In this document: piece by piece, positions 23,580-34,150 of the stretch
Layout of the letters: each line of letters starts with the position of its first letter
Numbering within the stretch: the first letter of the stretch is position 1
Origin: Larix kaempferi
Lineage: Eukaryota > Streptophyta > Pinopsida > Pinales > Pinaceae
Assembly: GCA_027924585.1 (NCBI GenBank)
Contig: BSBM01000191.1
Location: forward strand, 992,001 to 1,056,000
Direction: 5' to 3'
DNA: 64,000 bases
Position numbers and translations under genes: made by a program
The notes under the pieces: model-generated
What the model was told of the DNA's origin: nothing
Database searches by the model: none
The model's input: only the letters and a program-made list of their open reading frames with translations

Positions 23580-23919
23580 AGTTTTGAATCTCTCTTTACA
23601 ACCACTGGTCTAGTCTTTGATGATATTATGACCCAGTTAGAAGAGGTAACTGGTGTTGCAAAAATAATGAAGGAGCTTGGATATGGATGTACAATTGATG
23701 TTTCACATTGCAAATATTTTTATTTTTATTTTTCCTGTAGTGAAGGAGGAGACTATGTCCAAGATAATTATTATGGTTTTGTGCACTCAATTTGGCATTG
23801 AGGATGCCCATGGCACACATGCAACATTTTATACTTCAATGTTTAATAGTTCCATAACATACTCTTCATAGTTATCCTATTGGAATATTGATGTTCTTTT
23901 GGATTCATTCAAACAACCG
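23580..23919 (+). pseudogene. NOT1-like exon B with frameshift and stop
   Basis: The block starts after the acceptor TTTGCTACAAG, encodes the helical-repeat segment around ELGYGCTIDVSHCK, then shifts frame in an ATTTTT run (about 23715-23740). It continues as VVKEETMSK and later GTHATFY. The stop before LSYWNID replaces a Trp codon by a G-to-A change. Confidence 0.6.
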
Positions 23920-25921
23920 GTGAGTGTTCTTCCATTCACCTCATCTTCAACATTGTATTAAGTTAGTTGTATCTGTTGAAATCTGAAGTTACTTTTTAGT
24001 GAGAAATTTTCATCAATGGCGGTTAATTTGTATTCTCCAGAAATCAACTGTGTGTCTGTGATAGAGTCTCTAGATCAGAAAGGATTTTATTTTCTAGATA
24101 AAAAATCCTTCTCTATTTTGATGTCGATTTATGGAAAAAATTTCCAGGTAGACATGTTGATTTATGGAAAAACTTGCCAGATAGACATGTAGAGTTTAAA
24201 ATGACTAAGGTTATTATAAACCAGACTAATGCCTTTGCATAAAAAATAATTGTAATGTTTGGAACTTTGGGGATTATGTTTTGTTTGAAATGGCATTGCA
24301 TCTTGTGTAGATAAAACTTTTATACCCCATATCCCAACTAGATAATTAAGGGTCTCAGGTATGTTACACTACTCAAGTGCACATTCTCAAAGAACATGGA
24401 GCAAAGGTTACAGATTTCAAATTAAAATAAAAAGGGGAGCAACTATAGCCTGTGATTAAGCTCTTATTATGTCCCTTTTGTGTCAATTATTTGTCTTTCC
24501 TTATGAGTTGACTCAAACCAACAATTCAAGAGAGCACAATGCCATGCTCTTCTAATCACACTACACAATGTAGTATTGCAAGCTACCATAGCACTAAGTG
24601 ATTGAGAGGCTTGATTATCCATATTGCAACAAAAAATGAATTTGATAGCCTATAGAATATCAACTAGGATTCCAATTTGTTTCTCAAGCAACCTGGAGGA
24701 AATGCTTACCTTTTCCCAGTATTGACTTGGACTGTCTTCCCAAAGGATTGCAAATAGGAGTTTGGCATGATTGAGGGGTATAACTACATCCTATGCTCTA
24801 TCCTTGGGCTTAGGTTTCAGACAATGAAATAGGTGATGGAAAGAGTGAGCCATTCCCTAGTGCTTGCATACCTCCAGCCTTGAATTCCCGATTTGAAAAT
24901 CCCAAATGTTATCCACATTATCTTCTTAGATTCAAAATATTGAATCAACTGAGACAACGATATGTGTGAATACTAGGTGGAGTTGAATGCCTCGTCCTTT
25001 CACATAAAGGATTATTTAATGCACCTATTGTGTAGCCCTTCCATTATGATTAATATTAAGTGGATTAAAGCCTTTGGGGCACCATAGGAAGGAAATGCTA
25101 ACTCCATGATGATCACCAAGCAAATGGTGAACAATAGAAATGTGCAGTAGATGCCATAATAGTTTAGAGGCTCGGACCATAAATGAAATAATCGTAATTG
25201 GAAATTATTCAGCGAGGGTCCTAAAAAGATTAAATTGGCAATAATCAGAAATAATTGGGAAAAATTAGTCAATCTTGACATGTCTGCAATTTTTAATGAA
25301 ATAATTGGGATTATTTTGAAATGATTGTTTCATTGATTGCATTGGGACTAAATTGATTCATTGGAGATTATTTCATCTATGGTTGAGACACGGTACTTAT
25401 AAATGTCGATGTTGTCATTAAAGATGTCACATTGCCATTAAAGATGTCAGTACAAGAAAAAAGACACATTCAGTGTTCAGAATAGCAGACAACCTAAAGT
25501 CTGCATGAAAATTGTGGATCTATGTATAAGTAATTATATATCTTAATCTTGAGAAGTATGACTGAAAGAAACGTTGCCTACAAGTAAACATGTGACAAAC
25601 ATTGGCCTAGAATAACGCGATTTAAGTTCTGCTCATAGTAATTTTTGCATAGAATTGTTTTGATTCTACTTTAACATGCAAATATACAAATGTGAGAAAT
25701 TCAAGAATTAGTAGTGATTAAGCTTTGGCATGCCATCTAGAAATGGGCTAGTATATAGGGAAAACATTGCAAACATAGGTCATAAAAGCTTACAAACAAG
25801 GATCATGTTGGATTGTAGTACATGAGAAGAAAAACACCTTAGGACACAAATCATACTTTTTTAAAAGGCTATTCTTGTCAATATTGAACACTCTTAGATG
25901 CTAAAATATTCTAGAAAGTTC
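23920..25921. other. Intergenic DNA, no gene seen
   Basis: AT-rich sequence. A small duplication with GTAGACATGTTGATTTATGG / GATTTATGGAAAAA parts lies at 24120-24190, and a 22-bp duplication with ATTAAAGATGTCA lies at 25415-25450. No domains are recognised, and nothing of Copia-3 RNase H is found here. Confidence 0.5.
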
Positions 25922-25979
25922 CGATGAACTTGCCATACTAGCGACGAAAATTTCCGTCGCTAGTATAGCAAGTTCGTCG
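25922..25979. repeat. Near-perfect inverted repeat (25-bp arms, 8-bp loop)
   Basis: Arms 25922-25946 and 25955-25979 pair at 23 of 25 positions around AAAATTTC. The arm core is CATACTAGCGACG / CGTCGCTAGTAT. It forms the left edge of the motif array that follows. Confidence 0.85.
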
Positions 25980-26484
25980 AAACTTATTTTTTTTAAATAT
26001 GAGACGTCGTCTTTATAGCGACAGCCTTTCGTCGGACCGTGTTAGGCATCGCCATCGCTATAGCAACGAACTTTCGTTGCTAGAGAGACAGGGATTGCTT
26101 GACTTAATTTTTTTTTAAATATGAGACGCCGTCTCTATAGCAATGAACTTTCATTGCTATAGCAACAGACTTTCGTTGCTAGAGAGATGGGGATCACTTG
26201 AATTAAATTTTTTTTAAATATGAGACACCTTCTCTATAGCAACGCACTTTCATTGCTAGAGAGACAGAGATCGCTTGAGATAATTTTTTTAAATATGAGA
26301 TGTTGTCGCTATAGCCATGAACTTTCGTTGCTTTAGAAACACCTTTGCGTCTCTATAGCGATGAAAAAGGTGTTGCTATAGCGACACAATTTGGTTTTTT
26401 AAAGATAGCATGGTCCATGTCATTTATGTCTCTATAGCGACGGACGTTTTCAAGTGTTGCTACAACGACGAAATTATTGCCATG
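25922..26484. repeat. Array of GCTATAGCGACG-type motifs, probable transposon subterminal block
   Basis: CTATAGC(G/A)ACG(A/G) and its complement CGTTGCTA(T/G)AG recur a dozen or more times, separated by TTTTTTTAAATATGAGAC modules near 25995, 26113, 26214 and 26291. Dense short motifs in both orientations are characteristic of CACTA subterminal regions, where the element protein binds. The right edge joins Copia-3 reverse transcriptase sequence near 26485. No complete element with terminal repeats could be delimited. Confidence 0.55.
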
Positions 26485-28097
26485 AAAACAAGGAGTCCTG
26501 CACATAGTGAAAGATCCTTTTGGATTCCTTCTAGTGAAGCTCATGAGGATATTGCATGTATGTGGAGACAACACTCACTTTATAGGATAGATCAAGGTGA
26601 ATATGTGTAAGAAACAAAAGTCTCTTGATCAGTTGCTGATACAAAGTACTATCCACCAAAGGTGAAGAAGAACCATCCGTAATATTGATACCTGAAAGAA
26701 AAGGAAATGCTGCTGGTTTGCATTCCGTCATATGAAACTTGTGAAGTAGATCTGATGCATACTTGGACTGTGAAATCTTGATTCCTGAATCACTCTGAGA
26801 GACTTCAATACCAAGAAACTGCTTTAGAAATCCCAAATCTGACATAGAGAAGGAGTTGTGCAAAGTTGGTTTGATAGATCTAAGACATGAAGAGAAACTC
26901 CCTGTAATCAGTAAATCATCAAAATAGAGGATAATAAGGAGTAGAGAGTTACCATCATGTCTCATGTAGACATTCGAATTAGACTTGCATCTTTGAAAAT
27001 ATTGTGATAGTAGAAAGGAGCCCATCTTAGCATGCCATGCTCAAGGAGCCTGATTGAGCCCATACAAGGACTTACTTAATATGAACACTAATGAAGGATC
27101 ATCAATGTATCCTTCAGGTTGATTGATATAGATCTCCTCCTATAGATATCCATGAAGAAAAAAACTCTTCACATCCATGTGATGCACTACCCAGTGCTTG
27201 GATGAAGCAAGAGCCAAAAAAAGACGGATGGAGTCCATCTTTGAAATAAGAGTGAAGGTCTCTCAATAGTCAATCCCTTGAACTTGTGAGAAAAATTTAG
27301 CAACCAAGCGAGCCTTGTACTTTCTTGTGACTCCATCTGAGCCCATGTTTGTTTTGTATACCCACTTACATTGAACAAGCTTCCTTCTAGGAGGAAGAGA
27401 AACAAGCTCCCAAGTCTCATTTCTTTGAATAGATTAGTACTCTTCATCCATAGATGGTATCCATATTGGATCTTGGGAGTCCTCAAAGAAGGGTTTTGGA
27501 TCTGATCCAATCATAAGAAAACATCTGTCAGCAAGAAAGGGATTTGTATGAGAGAGTTCAAACCTTTCATTTTGAAACTCAGATCTAGTTCTCCTTGGAT
27601 CTTGTGGATCTCCAACAATATCACTTACAGATTCAAGGGTCTTGGAAGCCCATATTGGAAGAGGAGGTGGCTATTCAGGTGCAATATCTTTAGATTCTTG
27701 TGGATATGGATCTAGCATTCGCTCATCTTCACTTTCTGAGTCAAAATATGAACTTTCATGAGAGGATGCTTCGCTATCTTGTTCAATAGGCTGTGGTGGA
27801 GTAGTTGGCAAGATGTCTTCTTTGACATCGTGGGAATCATGCAGAAATGACCACTCCTCAAACTAGACACTTCTCTCAAGGAAGGTCTGCATGGTAGAGA
27901 GATCTAGCAGTTTGTAGGCATTTTCATTTTGTGCACAACCAACCAGTATGCACTCTTTTCTTTGTGGCTCTAAGGCTCTCGTCTTCTCGAAAGGAATCCT
28001 TTCCCAAGCTCTGGATCCAAATAATATCAGATGAGACACATTTGGCTTGTATCCCATCCATTCTTTGAAAGTATTTTTTCCTTGTAGGCCTTTGTGA
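26485..28097 (-). pseudogene. Copia-3, downstream half: integrase end and reverse transcriptase
   Basis: Reading leftward from the CACTA insertion, the minus strand continues the integrase C-terminus (MGYKPNVSHL then ECILVGCAQN, 27863-28057), an acidic spacer, and RVT_2 reverse transcriptase: CKWVYKTNMGSDG near 27360, SKSLYGLNQAP near 27060, and the catalytic box as YFDDLLITG near 26905 (Phe for the usual Val). Several stops (about 27440, 27265, 27140, 27040 and 26529) and missing residues show long decay. The frame ends at 26485 where the motif array begins; RNase H and the 3' LTR are absent. Confidence 0.88.
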
Positions 28098-28127
28098 CAC
28101 TAGCAAATTATGACCCAAAATCCGACG
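28098..28127 (+). repeat. Left terminal inverted repeat of the CACTA element
   Basis: It begins CACTAGCAAATTATGACC. Against the complement of 52327-52356, bases 1-8, 11-12, 16-26 and 28-30 agree. Confidence 0.93.
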
Positions 28128-28330
28128 AAATTGACTGTGTCGTCGGATTTCACCTTCAAAATTAGGAATTTTGATTCTTTTTTTTAATTGATACATGGAA
28201 TTGTCGGATATCCGACAATAGTCGGATATCCGACGACTACATTCGGATAACCGAAAGGCGTCGTCAGATATTCGAAATATATTCTATAATGGTAACTATG
28301 ATCATATCGTCGGATATCCAGAAAACCTTT
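28128..28330 (+). promoter_or_regulatory. Left subterminal motif region
   Basis: Two copies of the perfect palindrome GTCGGATATCCGAC lie at 28203-28216 and 28221-28234. Variants include CGTCGGATTT, CGTCAGATATTCG, ATTCGGATAACCG and CGTCGGATATCC. In En/Spm-type elements such motifs bind the element-encoded TNPA/TNP1 protein and bring the ends together; binding here is inferred. Confidence 0.75.
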
Positions 28331-28534
28331 AAATTTTAAAATCTATAAATTATGGAAACATTCTGACATGTTTGCTATACAACCGACGATTTGCTGAAAT
28401 TATTTTATTCTTTGACGGACTCTTTTTCATAAAAGAATACACAATTATTTCTATTTTTTTATGATTAAAAATAGTGAAGTGTGGAGCTTGATTTTCTTAG
28501 ATTGATAATCTTCATTCAAGCTCATTATGAGAAA
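28331..28534 (+). other. Probable promoter and 5' UTR of the TNP2 gene
   Basis: The sequence between subterminal motifs and the first ATG of the transposase gene is AT-rich, with TATAAATT at about 28344. No other feature is seen. Confidence 0.4.
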
Positions 28535-28747
28535 ATGTCAAATAACAATATTCCTGATCCAGACGAACAAAATTGATAATTGATTTCTAGATTGTGGGAT
28601 GGAATGAAAAGAAAGGGTGATGGGAAATGTTATTGTCCATGTAGTCAATGCAGGGGCTTTAAGAGGAGAAGAATAAAGATCACAACAACTAGGAAACATT
28701 GTAGGGAACATGGATACGTTGAGGGGGGACATGAATATCGTCCATTT
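28535..28747 (+). pseudogene. TNP2 exon 1: transposase-associated domain
   Basis: The chosen ATG (MSNNNIPDPDEQN) lies 213 nt before a consensus donor GTAAGT. Two adjacent stops, TGATAA at about 28574, interrupt the frame. Beyond them it encodes the Cys-rich CYCPCSQCRGF and HCREHGYVEGGHEYRPF segment typical of the Transpos_assoc domain that precedes TNP2. Confidence 0.8.
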
Positions 28748-28860
28748 GTAAGTTTTGCATTATATATATTTTTATATTGATTGCTTTTGTAAATGTATGT
28801 ATTATTTTAATATTTCTTATATTAACTTATATCTATTTATGGTTTCATGTAATTATAAAG

Positions 28861-29228
28861 GAAAGACATCCTATGGCCTATCGTCCGAAGGAAGTGATTT
28901 CAGAACAAGTACTGGAGGAACACAGAGCTATGAATAATGGAGAACAAGTTAATGATCATATTGAAGAAGATGATCATACTGATAACATAGTTGAAGATGA
29001 TGGTACAAATACATTGATCCATGATACATTTAATGTTAGAATGGATGATGATGATGATGATCACGAAAATGATGATTTTGATGATATTCATGATTTACCT
29101 CTTCTTGAGAAGGCATACAAACCCCTTTATGAGGGCTCCAACACAAATCTTCTCTCTGCTATATTGTTGATAATGAACTTGAAGGTTATGAATGGTGTTT
29201 TAAACACATCAGTCACACAGATGTTAAG
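28861..29228 (+). pseudogene. TNP2 exon 2: acidic linker and domain start
   Basis: An intact frame carries a long Asp/Glu-rich stretch (D-rich around 29042-29095), followed by KAYKPLYEGSNTNLLSAIL, the N-terminal signature of TNP2 (PLYxGC and LLNLK-type). It ends AG|GTATGT and is in phase with the next exon. Confidence 0.8.
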
Positions 29229-29387
29229 GTATGTAATATATTCCATCACATAATATATATGATCGTGCTAAATGTTATCACTGTTCGTCTAATAATTTTA
29301 TTGTTAATTCATAAGTCAAATTAATACAGATGAAATGTGTTTCATTAATATTATTTATATATTATTTTAACTAGATTTTTATTGTAG

Positions 29388-30654
29388 CTTGATAGCTGAA
29401 TTTGTGTTACCATTGTCAAATATTTTACCTCGCACATATCAAGATTTATCTGCCATCATGAAAGAAATTGGAATGCAGTATGAAGCAATTCATGCATGCC
29501 CCGATGACCATGTTATATATTATAATCAACATGAATTTGAAACATAATGTCTGGAATGTCATATCAGTAGATATCGAACAGATCAAGTAACAAAAAAGGT
29601 GCATCGCAAGGTTCTTCGTTATATTCCCATTATTCCACATTTGCAACGACTGTTCAGGTGCAAAAACATAGTGCTTTATGGATTACCATGCACAGAACAT
29701 AAGTCAAGATGACATTATTTTAATTCCTGCAAATGGCTCGGCATTTAGAGATATGGAGGAAAAATGGCCTCACTTTAAAGAAGAACCTCATAATCTTAGG
29801 ATTTCTTTGGAAGCAGATGGTGTCAATCCATTTGCAGAGATGAGATCCGTTTACTCGGTGTGGCCTATTTTTGTTATCAACAATAACATTCCTCCATGAT
29901 TGTGAATAAAGAGGGAGCACATAATGTTGTCAATGATTATTCCAGGTATATTGCGTCTACAGTTTTGTTTTTAATGTAGTGGCATCTCATTTGTCATATT
30001 TTGTTGCATAATGTCATATCTATATTTTTTTATTTTTCTCTTGTGTATGGTTTATATATATAAATGGTTCTCATAATTATATATTTTATATGTTCAAATC
30101 AATCAGATAAGTACCAAGTTAAAGATATGAATGTATATATCGAACCTCTTATTGACGAGCTACTAAAGTTATGGAATGGAATCACTATGTATGACGTATC
30201 TAGACCAATACGACAAAGGTAATTTCAAATCCATGCAATGCTTGTATGGGAAATACATGATGCCCAAGGGTTAACCCATTTTTGCGGTTTGTAATTATAA
30301 GTTCCACTTTAATTGCATTTAATTTCATGAACTAGTTAATATACTCGCATGTTTTTTTAAATAATCCATTCATTTTACATATAATTATAATTGACATAGA
30401 TAATCCATCTCTTTATGTAGGTCTTCAGACAAAGGGAAAATTTGCATGTCCATTTTGTGGTCCTAAGATCAAATCTCGTCGTTCAAAAAGATTAGGAAAG
30501 GAGGTGTTTGATGAGTATAGGCACTTCCTCTCTAAGAATCACAGGTATTGAACTACCGAAAAACATTTGTTCAATGGGAAGCAAGAGACTGCATTAAAAC
30601 CACAAAGAATGGCACCTCACCAATGGAAGTTGCAATATAATAGAAATCATCAAG
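29388..30654 (+). pseudogene. TNP2 exons 3-5: transposase core
   Basis: Signatures in order are LPRTYQDLSAIMKEIGMQYE, HACPDDHVIYYNQHE, then after a frameshift YHAQNISQDDI and RDMEEKWPHF. Next come ADGVNPFAEM with YSVWPIFVINNNIPP, the second exon with YIEPLIDELLKLW and MLVWEIHDAQGL, and the third with TKGKFACPFCG. These match the TNP2 blocks WHA, DGxNPF, YSxWPV, LPPW, LIDEL and CPxC in correct order and spacing. In-frame stops fall at about 29548, 29899 and 30219. Confidence 0.85.
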
Positions 30655-30782
30655 GTACGTATGAATCATCGTATATGAAATGTTATGTATTTTGTTTATT
30701 GTGTGTTGTTTACTGTAATTGACATTGATTTATGTAATTTCTTTATAAACTATGATTCATGATGGTTGTCGTGATCATGAAG

Positions 30783-31200
30783 GAATGGGTTTCCACAAGG
30801 AATGAAAAGTTATCCTAAAAAATTCAGTAGGTTTCCCTACTATGAGCACCTGCAAATTGCTCATTTGTTTGATACAATGCATATCAGAAAGAATGTGACT
30901 GAAACATTATGTCGAATATTGGATGGAAGGAGTGAGAAAGAAAAAATTGTCAAAATTTGCAAAGGCATTCAAGAAGGAAAACATGCAATGAAAGATGCTA
31001 TTCAATTTCATAGCAACGGAGACCAAATTAATATAAACTCACTTCCATGGATGTTAACAGAGCAACAAAGTAATGTTGTAAAAGAAGTCATGTGAAAAAT
31101 TAAATTTCCCACCGGATTTTGTGCGAACATGAAGAATATCATAACAAAGAAAGGTGATTTTGTGGGCGTGAAAATGCATGATTGGCATGTCTTCATGAAG
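30783..31200 (+). pseudogene. TNP2 exon 6: C-terminal core
   Basis: The block FPYYEHLQIAHLFDTMHIRK corresponds to the conserved HNLDVMHIEKNV segment, and VKMHDWHVFMK to the KSHDCHVLMQ segment. One TGA at 31093 interrupts the frame. The donor is AAG|GTAATT. Confidence 0.85.
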
Positions 31201-31536
31201 GTAATTATTATGGTATGCATATAATTTTTTTTTTTTTATTCCAGTGCATATTGTTGGTATTTTGTTTGTCTACTTTTTGTAAAAAAAAATGAAATGATTT
31301 GTATATTGTTACATTATGTTCTACCTCTCTCTCTCTCCCGAACAACTTCGACAACAATGTCATACAAGTTATATATAATCTTGGGAAATAAATGAGGTAA
31401 GTAGAGATTTTTTGCATGCGCTTAGTGTTTCTTTAATTCATAGTAGAACTTATATTCGATTTTTGTGCACTAATTCATGTTATGTAATATAATGTTTTTT
31501 TTGTTAAATCTCGTGATTGGTTTGCGTCACTTGTAG

Positions 31537-31978
31537 ATGGTTGTCATCTAAAGAAATCCATAAAGAAGATATAAAGTATTGGAGGAGAGAAATTCCTCAT
31601 CTCATGTGTGAAATGCAGAATCATCTACCTTCGGCATTTTTCAATGCACAAGAACACTACTTCATACACCAAGTTGAGGAGATTGAATTGTGTGAACCTG
31701 TACACTCAAGGTCCATGTGGATGGTTGAGAGACACTTGAAATTTTTGAAGGGTTTGGTTAGAAAACGAGCACACCCTGAGGGTTATATGATGAAGGGATA
31801 TATGGTATACCAAAACATGTTGTATATTAGTGAATATATTCCTAAATTAGCATCAAAGATCAATTTACGTCGCATTTGTGATCCAGACTCCAATAACAAT
31901 TTCGAAGGGGAGTACCCGAAGGGGAAAGGTAGATCGAGGAAGGTGAAGGGTAATTATTATCTAGTGGATATTAATTAA
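31537..31978 (+). pseudogene. DUF4218 exon of the CACTA transposase
   Basis: After the acceptor CACTTGTAG the frame is open for about 146 codons. It carries the DUF4218 features: LPSAFFNAQEHYFIHQVEEI, EPVHSRSMWMVERHLKFLKG and RKRAHPEG. DUF4218 always follows TNP2 in plant CACTA transposases; its biochemical role is not known to me. Confidence 0.85.
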
Positions 31979-32467
31979 TATAATACGTTTGACTATTGAT
32001 TTTTATGTATATATCATACATATTCTATTTTTATGTTCAAAATGCATCAATTAAGAGTGTATACTTTGTTAAGTGAATATACATTTGTATTAAATTTTAA
32101 TTTTATTTTCATCAAACAGTTTGTTGAGAGTGGGATGCACTTCATTTATACATCACAAACAATCTTGACTGGATGAAGGTATGTATTGAATGATGTGAAC
32201 AATCTGGTTATGGAATATCATGGGAAGGTGTGCCTTCATTGGTTAAAGAAGCACATCGCAATGGAGATACCAATCTTACACAAAGGGAAATCAATTTAGC
32301 ATATGGTTTAAAGGATAAGCAAGCAAGCATATTAATCAACCACACTATTTTTTTTTTTGCAAACATATTGATGTACACGTTGATTTTTTTCCCTGTATGG
32401 CATAAACATATTGTACTTAATCATAAATGGATCATTATGTAATCTTTACATGTATGGCTTGTTGTAG

Positions 32468-33190
32468 GTAAAACACCATAAGGCTATGTGGTGCAATGGA
32501 TGTAGATATCACATCAAAAACTTGGATGAAACGAAGAAAACATCAAATTGTGGGATATCTACAGTCTTTGAGGTGACCAATGTTTCCTCTAGAAGTAACA
32601 AACATCTAGAACTCTCAGAAAATCGATATTATGGGTATTTGGAAGATATTCTTCAGTGTGACTTTAACTCCTTCAAGGTAGTTCTGTTCTTTGTCAAATT
32701 GTACAGGTTATGATTGAATCAACGTGATCTCGATAAAACTATTATTGAACATGATAATGGATTTACCATGGTTAATACAAGGTTGTTTGAGCCAGAAACG
32801 GAGCACTTTGTTCTTCCAATCCAATGTGAACATGTATTTTACTCTAAGGTTCCAAGTAGAGGGGTTTGGTCATTTGCTGTGAGACACGATCCAAGGGGAA
32901 GGCCAGTAAAGTATAACGTAGAGGAAGGTAATGAAGAGGGTCTCGAAGAAGAAGACGATATTGAATATGATCAACATGAGTTAGATGATCATGTTCCAGA
33001 AGAAGATGTCAAAGAATTAGTTGAATCAGATGATGTAGCAGAAAATGTCCATGAAGATGATATCGACGATGACATGATGATAGTAACTGAAATCGATGAC
33101 GATGGTGATATGGCCAATCCTTACAATGTTGACTCTGGATTGGATGATACAGATGATGACTTGGATGAACAAGATCATGAAGTCCATTGA
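32468..33190 (+). pseudogene. DUF4216 exon and acidic C-terminus
   Basis: The acceptor GTTGTAG precedes a block with NRYYGYLEDILQCDF, a TGA at 32711, then EHDNGFTMVNTR, FVLPIQCEHVFY and VRHDPRGRPVKY, the hallmark of DUF4216. The TGA stands where Arg (CGA) fits, a C-to-T change. About 80 Asp/Glu-rich residues close the protein at TGA 33188-33190. Confidence 0.85.
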
Positions 33191-33403
33191 AGTGTATGAG
33201 GTATGCCTTAATATATATACTCTATATATTTTGATTTAATATTGCGATAGAAATATTGAATTTTATTGGTACGTATAAATTAATTGTTTCTTAGTGTTTT
33301 GCCATTTTCCTGTATGTTGGCATATGTTATAATTAGAAACATTGCTTCTTATAAAGTATGACAAAAAAACACAATTAATTTTTTTTTACATAGATTTTGT
33401 CGG
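33191..33403 (+). other. 3' flank of the TNP2 gene
   Basis: AT-rich sequence with no ORF; probably 3' UTR and terminator. No clear polyadenylation pattern is seen. Confidence 0.4.
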
Positions 33404-33519
33404 GTTATGGGGAATTGAGAGTGATGTCAGGGGGGGAGGGGCCATAAGAGCTTCCACCTTCACGTGGTTGGCCCTGTTCAGTAAATAATATTAAATTACG
33501 CTTGAAACAAAGAGAAGCT
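33404..33519 (+). repeat. Direct repeat copy 1 with G-rich core
   Basis: About 115 bp, including a GGGGGGGAGGGG tract and GAGCTTCCACCTTCACGTGG, recurs with few changes at 48331-48450. Each copy lies about 200 bp past the stop codon of a transposase gene. The function is unknown. Confidence 0.9.
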
Positions 33520-33699
33520 CGGTAAGTAAATGTACAATTATCATGCTAACCCAAATGATGTGCTTGATCATGTACTGCATGGGGCCAACGTTGAAGGCTG
33601 GGCGCACAAATTTTCTCCCCAAAACCATTGCAATGGGGTCATTCTAGTGGGAAAAAATGAGGATGTGCACACACCTAAGGAAGTGCGCACGAGGATCCC

Positions 33700-34150
33700 C
33701 AATATATCTCTCTCTTTGAACCCCTTAAAACCAATCTCTCTCTCTCTCTCTAAACCCATATGATATAATCTCTCTCTCTCTCTCTCTCTCTTATCCCCTA
33801 ACCTCCAATATCTCTCTCTATATAAACCTTTAACACCTAATCTCTCTCTTTCTATATGTCTCTCTAAGCCCCTAAATTCGAATCCACCAGTCCTCTCTCT
33901 CTCTCTCTACCCATAACCACCAATCTCTCTCCCTTTAAACCTCTAACTCTAAACCTCTCTCTCTCTCACTACCTTGACATGGAACCACCAATATCTCACT
34001 TTCTAAAGCTCTAAAACCATAACCCCCCCCCCTCTCTAACCCATTATCCCCTAATATCTATCTCTTCATCTGTAAGACCCTAACCACCATTTCTCTCCCT
34101 TTATATCTCTCTCTAAACCATTAAACCACAATCTCTCTCTCTCTCTTTCT
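33700..34150 (+). repeat. (TC)n-rich low-complexity tract
   Basis: Runs of TCTCTC are broken by (T)AAACCCCTAA-like segments. ORFs at 33530-33763 on either strand fall in it and are not genes. Confidence 0.9.

Larger units (their letters stand above)
22247..23919 (+). pseudogene. NOT1-like: Fragment of CCR4-NOT complex subunit 1
   Basis: Two exon blocks match the N-terminal part of plant NOT1, the scaffold of the CCR4-NOT deadenylase that shortens mRNA tails. The first (22247-22488) carries HQPNFSTVFFEAVK and SLPEQIGLGMALVDS and ends at a 5' splice site GTATGC. The second (23580-23919) carries MKELGYGCTIDVSHCK, then a T/A-rich frameshift, then GIEDAHGTHATFY and YWNIDVLLDSFKQ before GTGAGT. 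A TAG stands where Trp is expected in the second block. The exon normally between these blocks is not seen. NOT1 is well over 2,000 residues, so this is a small relic. The family match rests on remembered conservation and is fairly secure. Confidence 0.65.
28535..33190 (+). pseudogene. CACTA TNP2-type transposase gene, decayed, about eight exons
   Basis: Exons in order encode the transposase-associated Cys-rich N-terminal domain (28535-28747), an acidic linker and start of the TNP2 domain (28861-29228), TNP2 core (29388-29945, 30107-30284, 30421-30654, 30783-31200), DUF4218 (31537-31978) and DUF4216 with an acidic tail (32468-33190). This is the standard domain order of plant CACTA TNP2 proteins, which cut and join the element ends. 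Most introns have good GT...AG borders (GTAAGT after exon 1; TGTAG before exons 3, 5 and the DUF4216 exon). Exon phases agree where checked: exon 2 ends in phase 2 and exon 3 supplies one base. Stops in most exons and a frameshift near 29670 make it non-functional. Confidence 0.9.

Noticed and set aside
28535-33190. Functional host protein with DUF4216/DUF4218
   Set aside because: Domain order, subterminal motifs and exact element ends show it is the CACTA transposase, and stops occur in most exons.
33700-34150. Possible interstitial telomere tract (CCCTAAA-like pieces)
   Set aside because: The pieces are scattered within a TC microsatellite and never form consecutive perfect heptamers.
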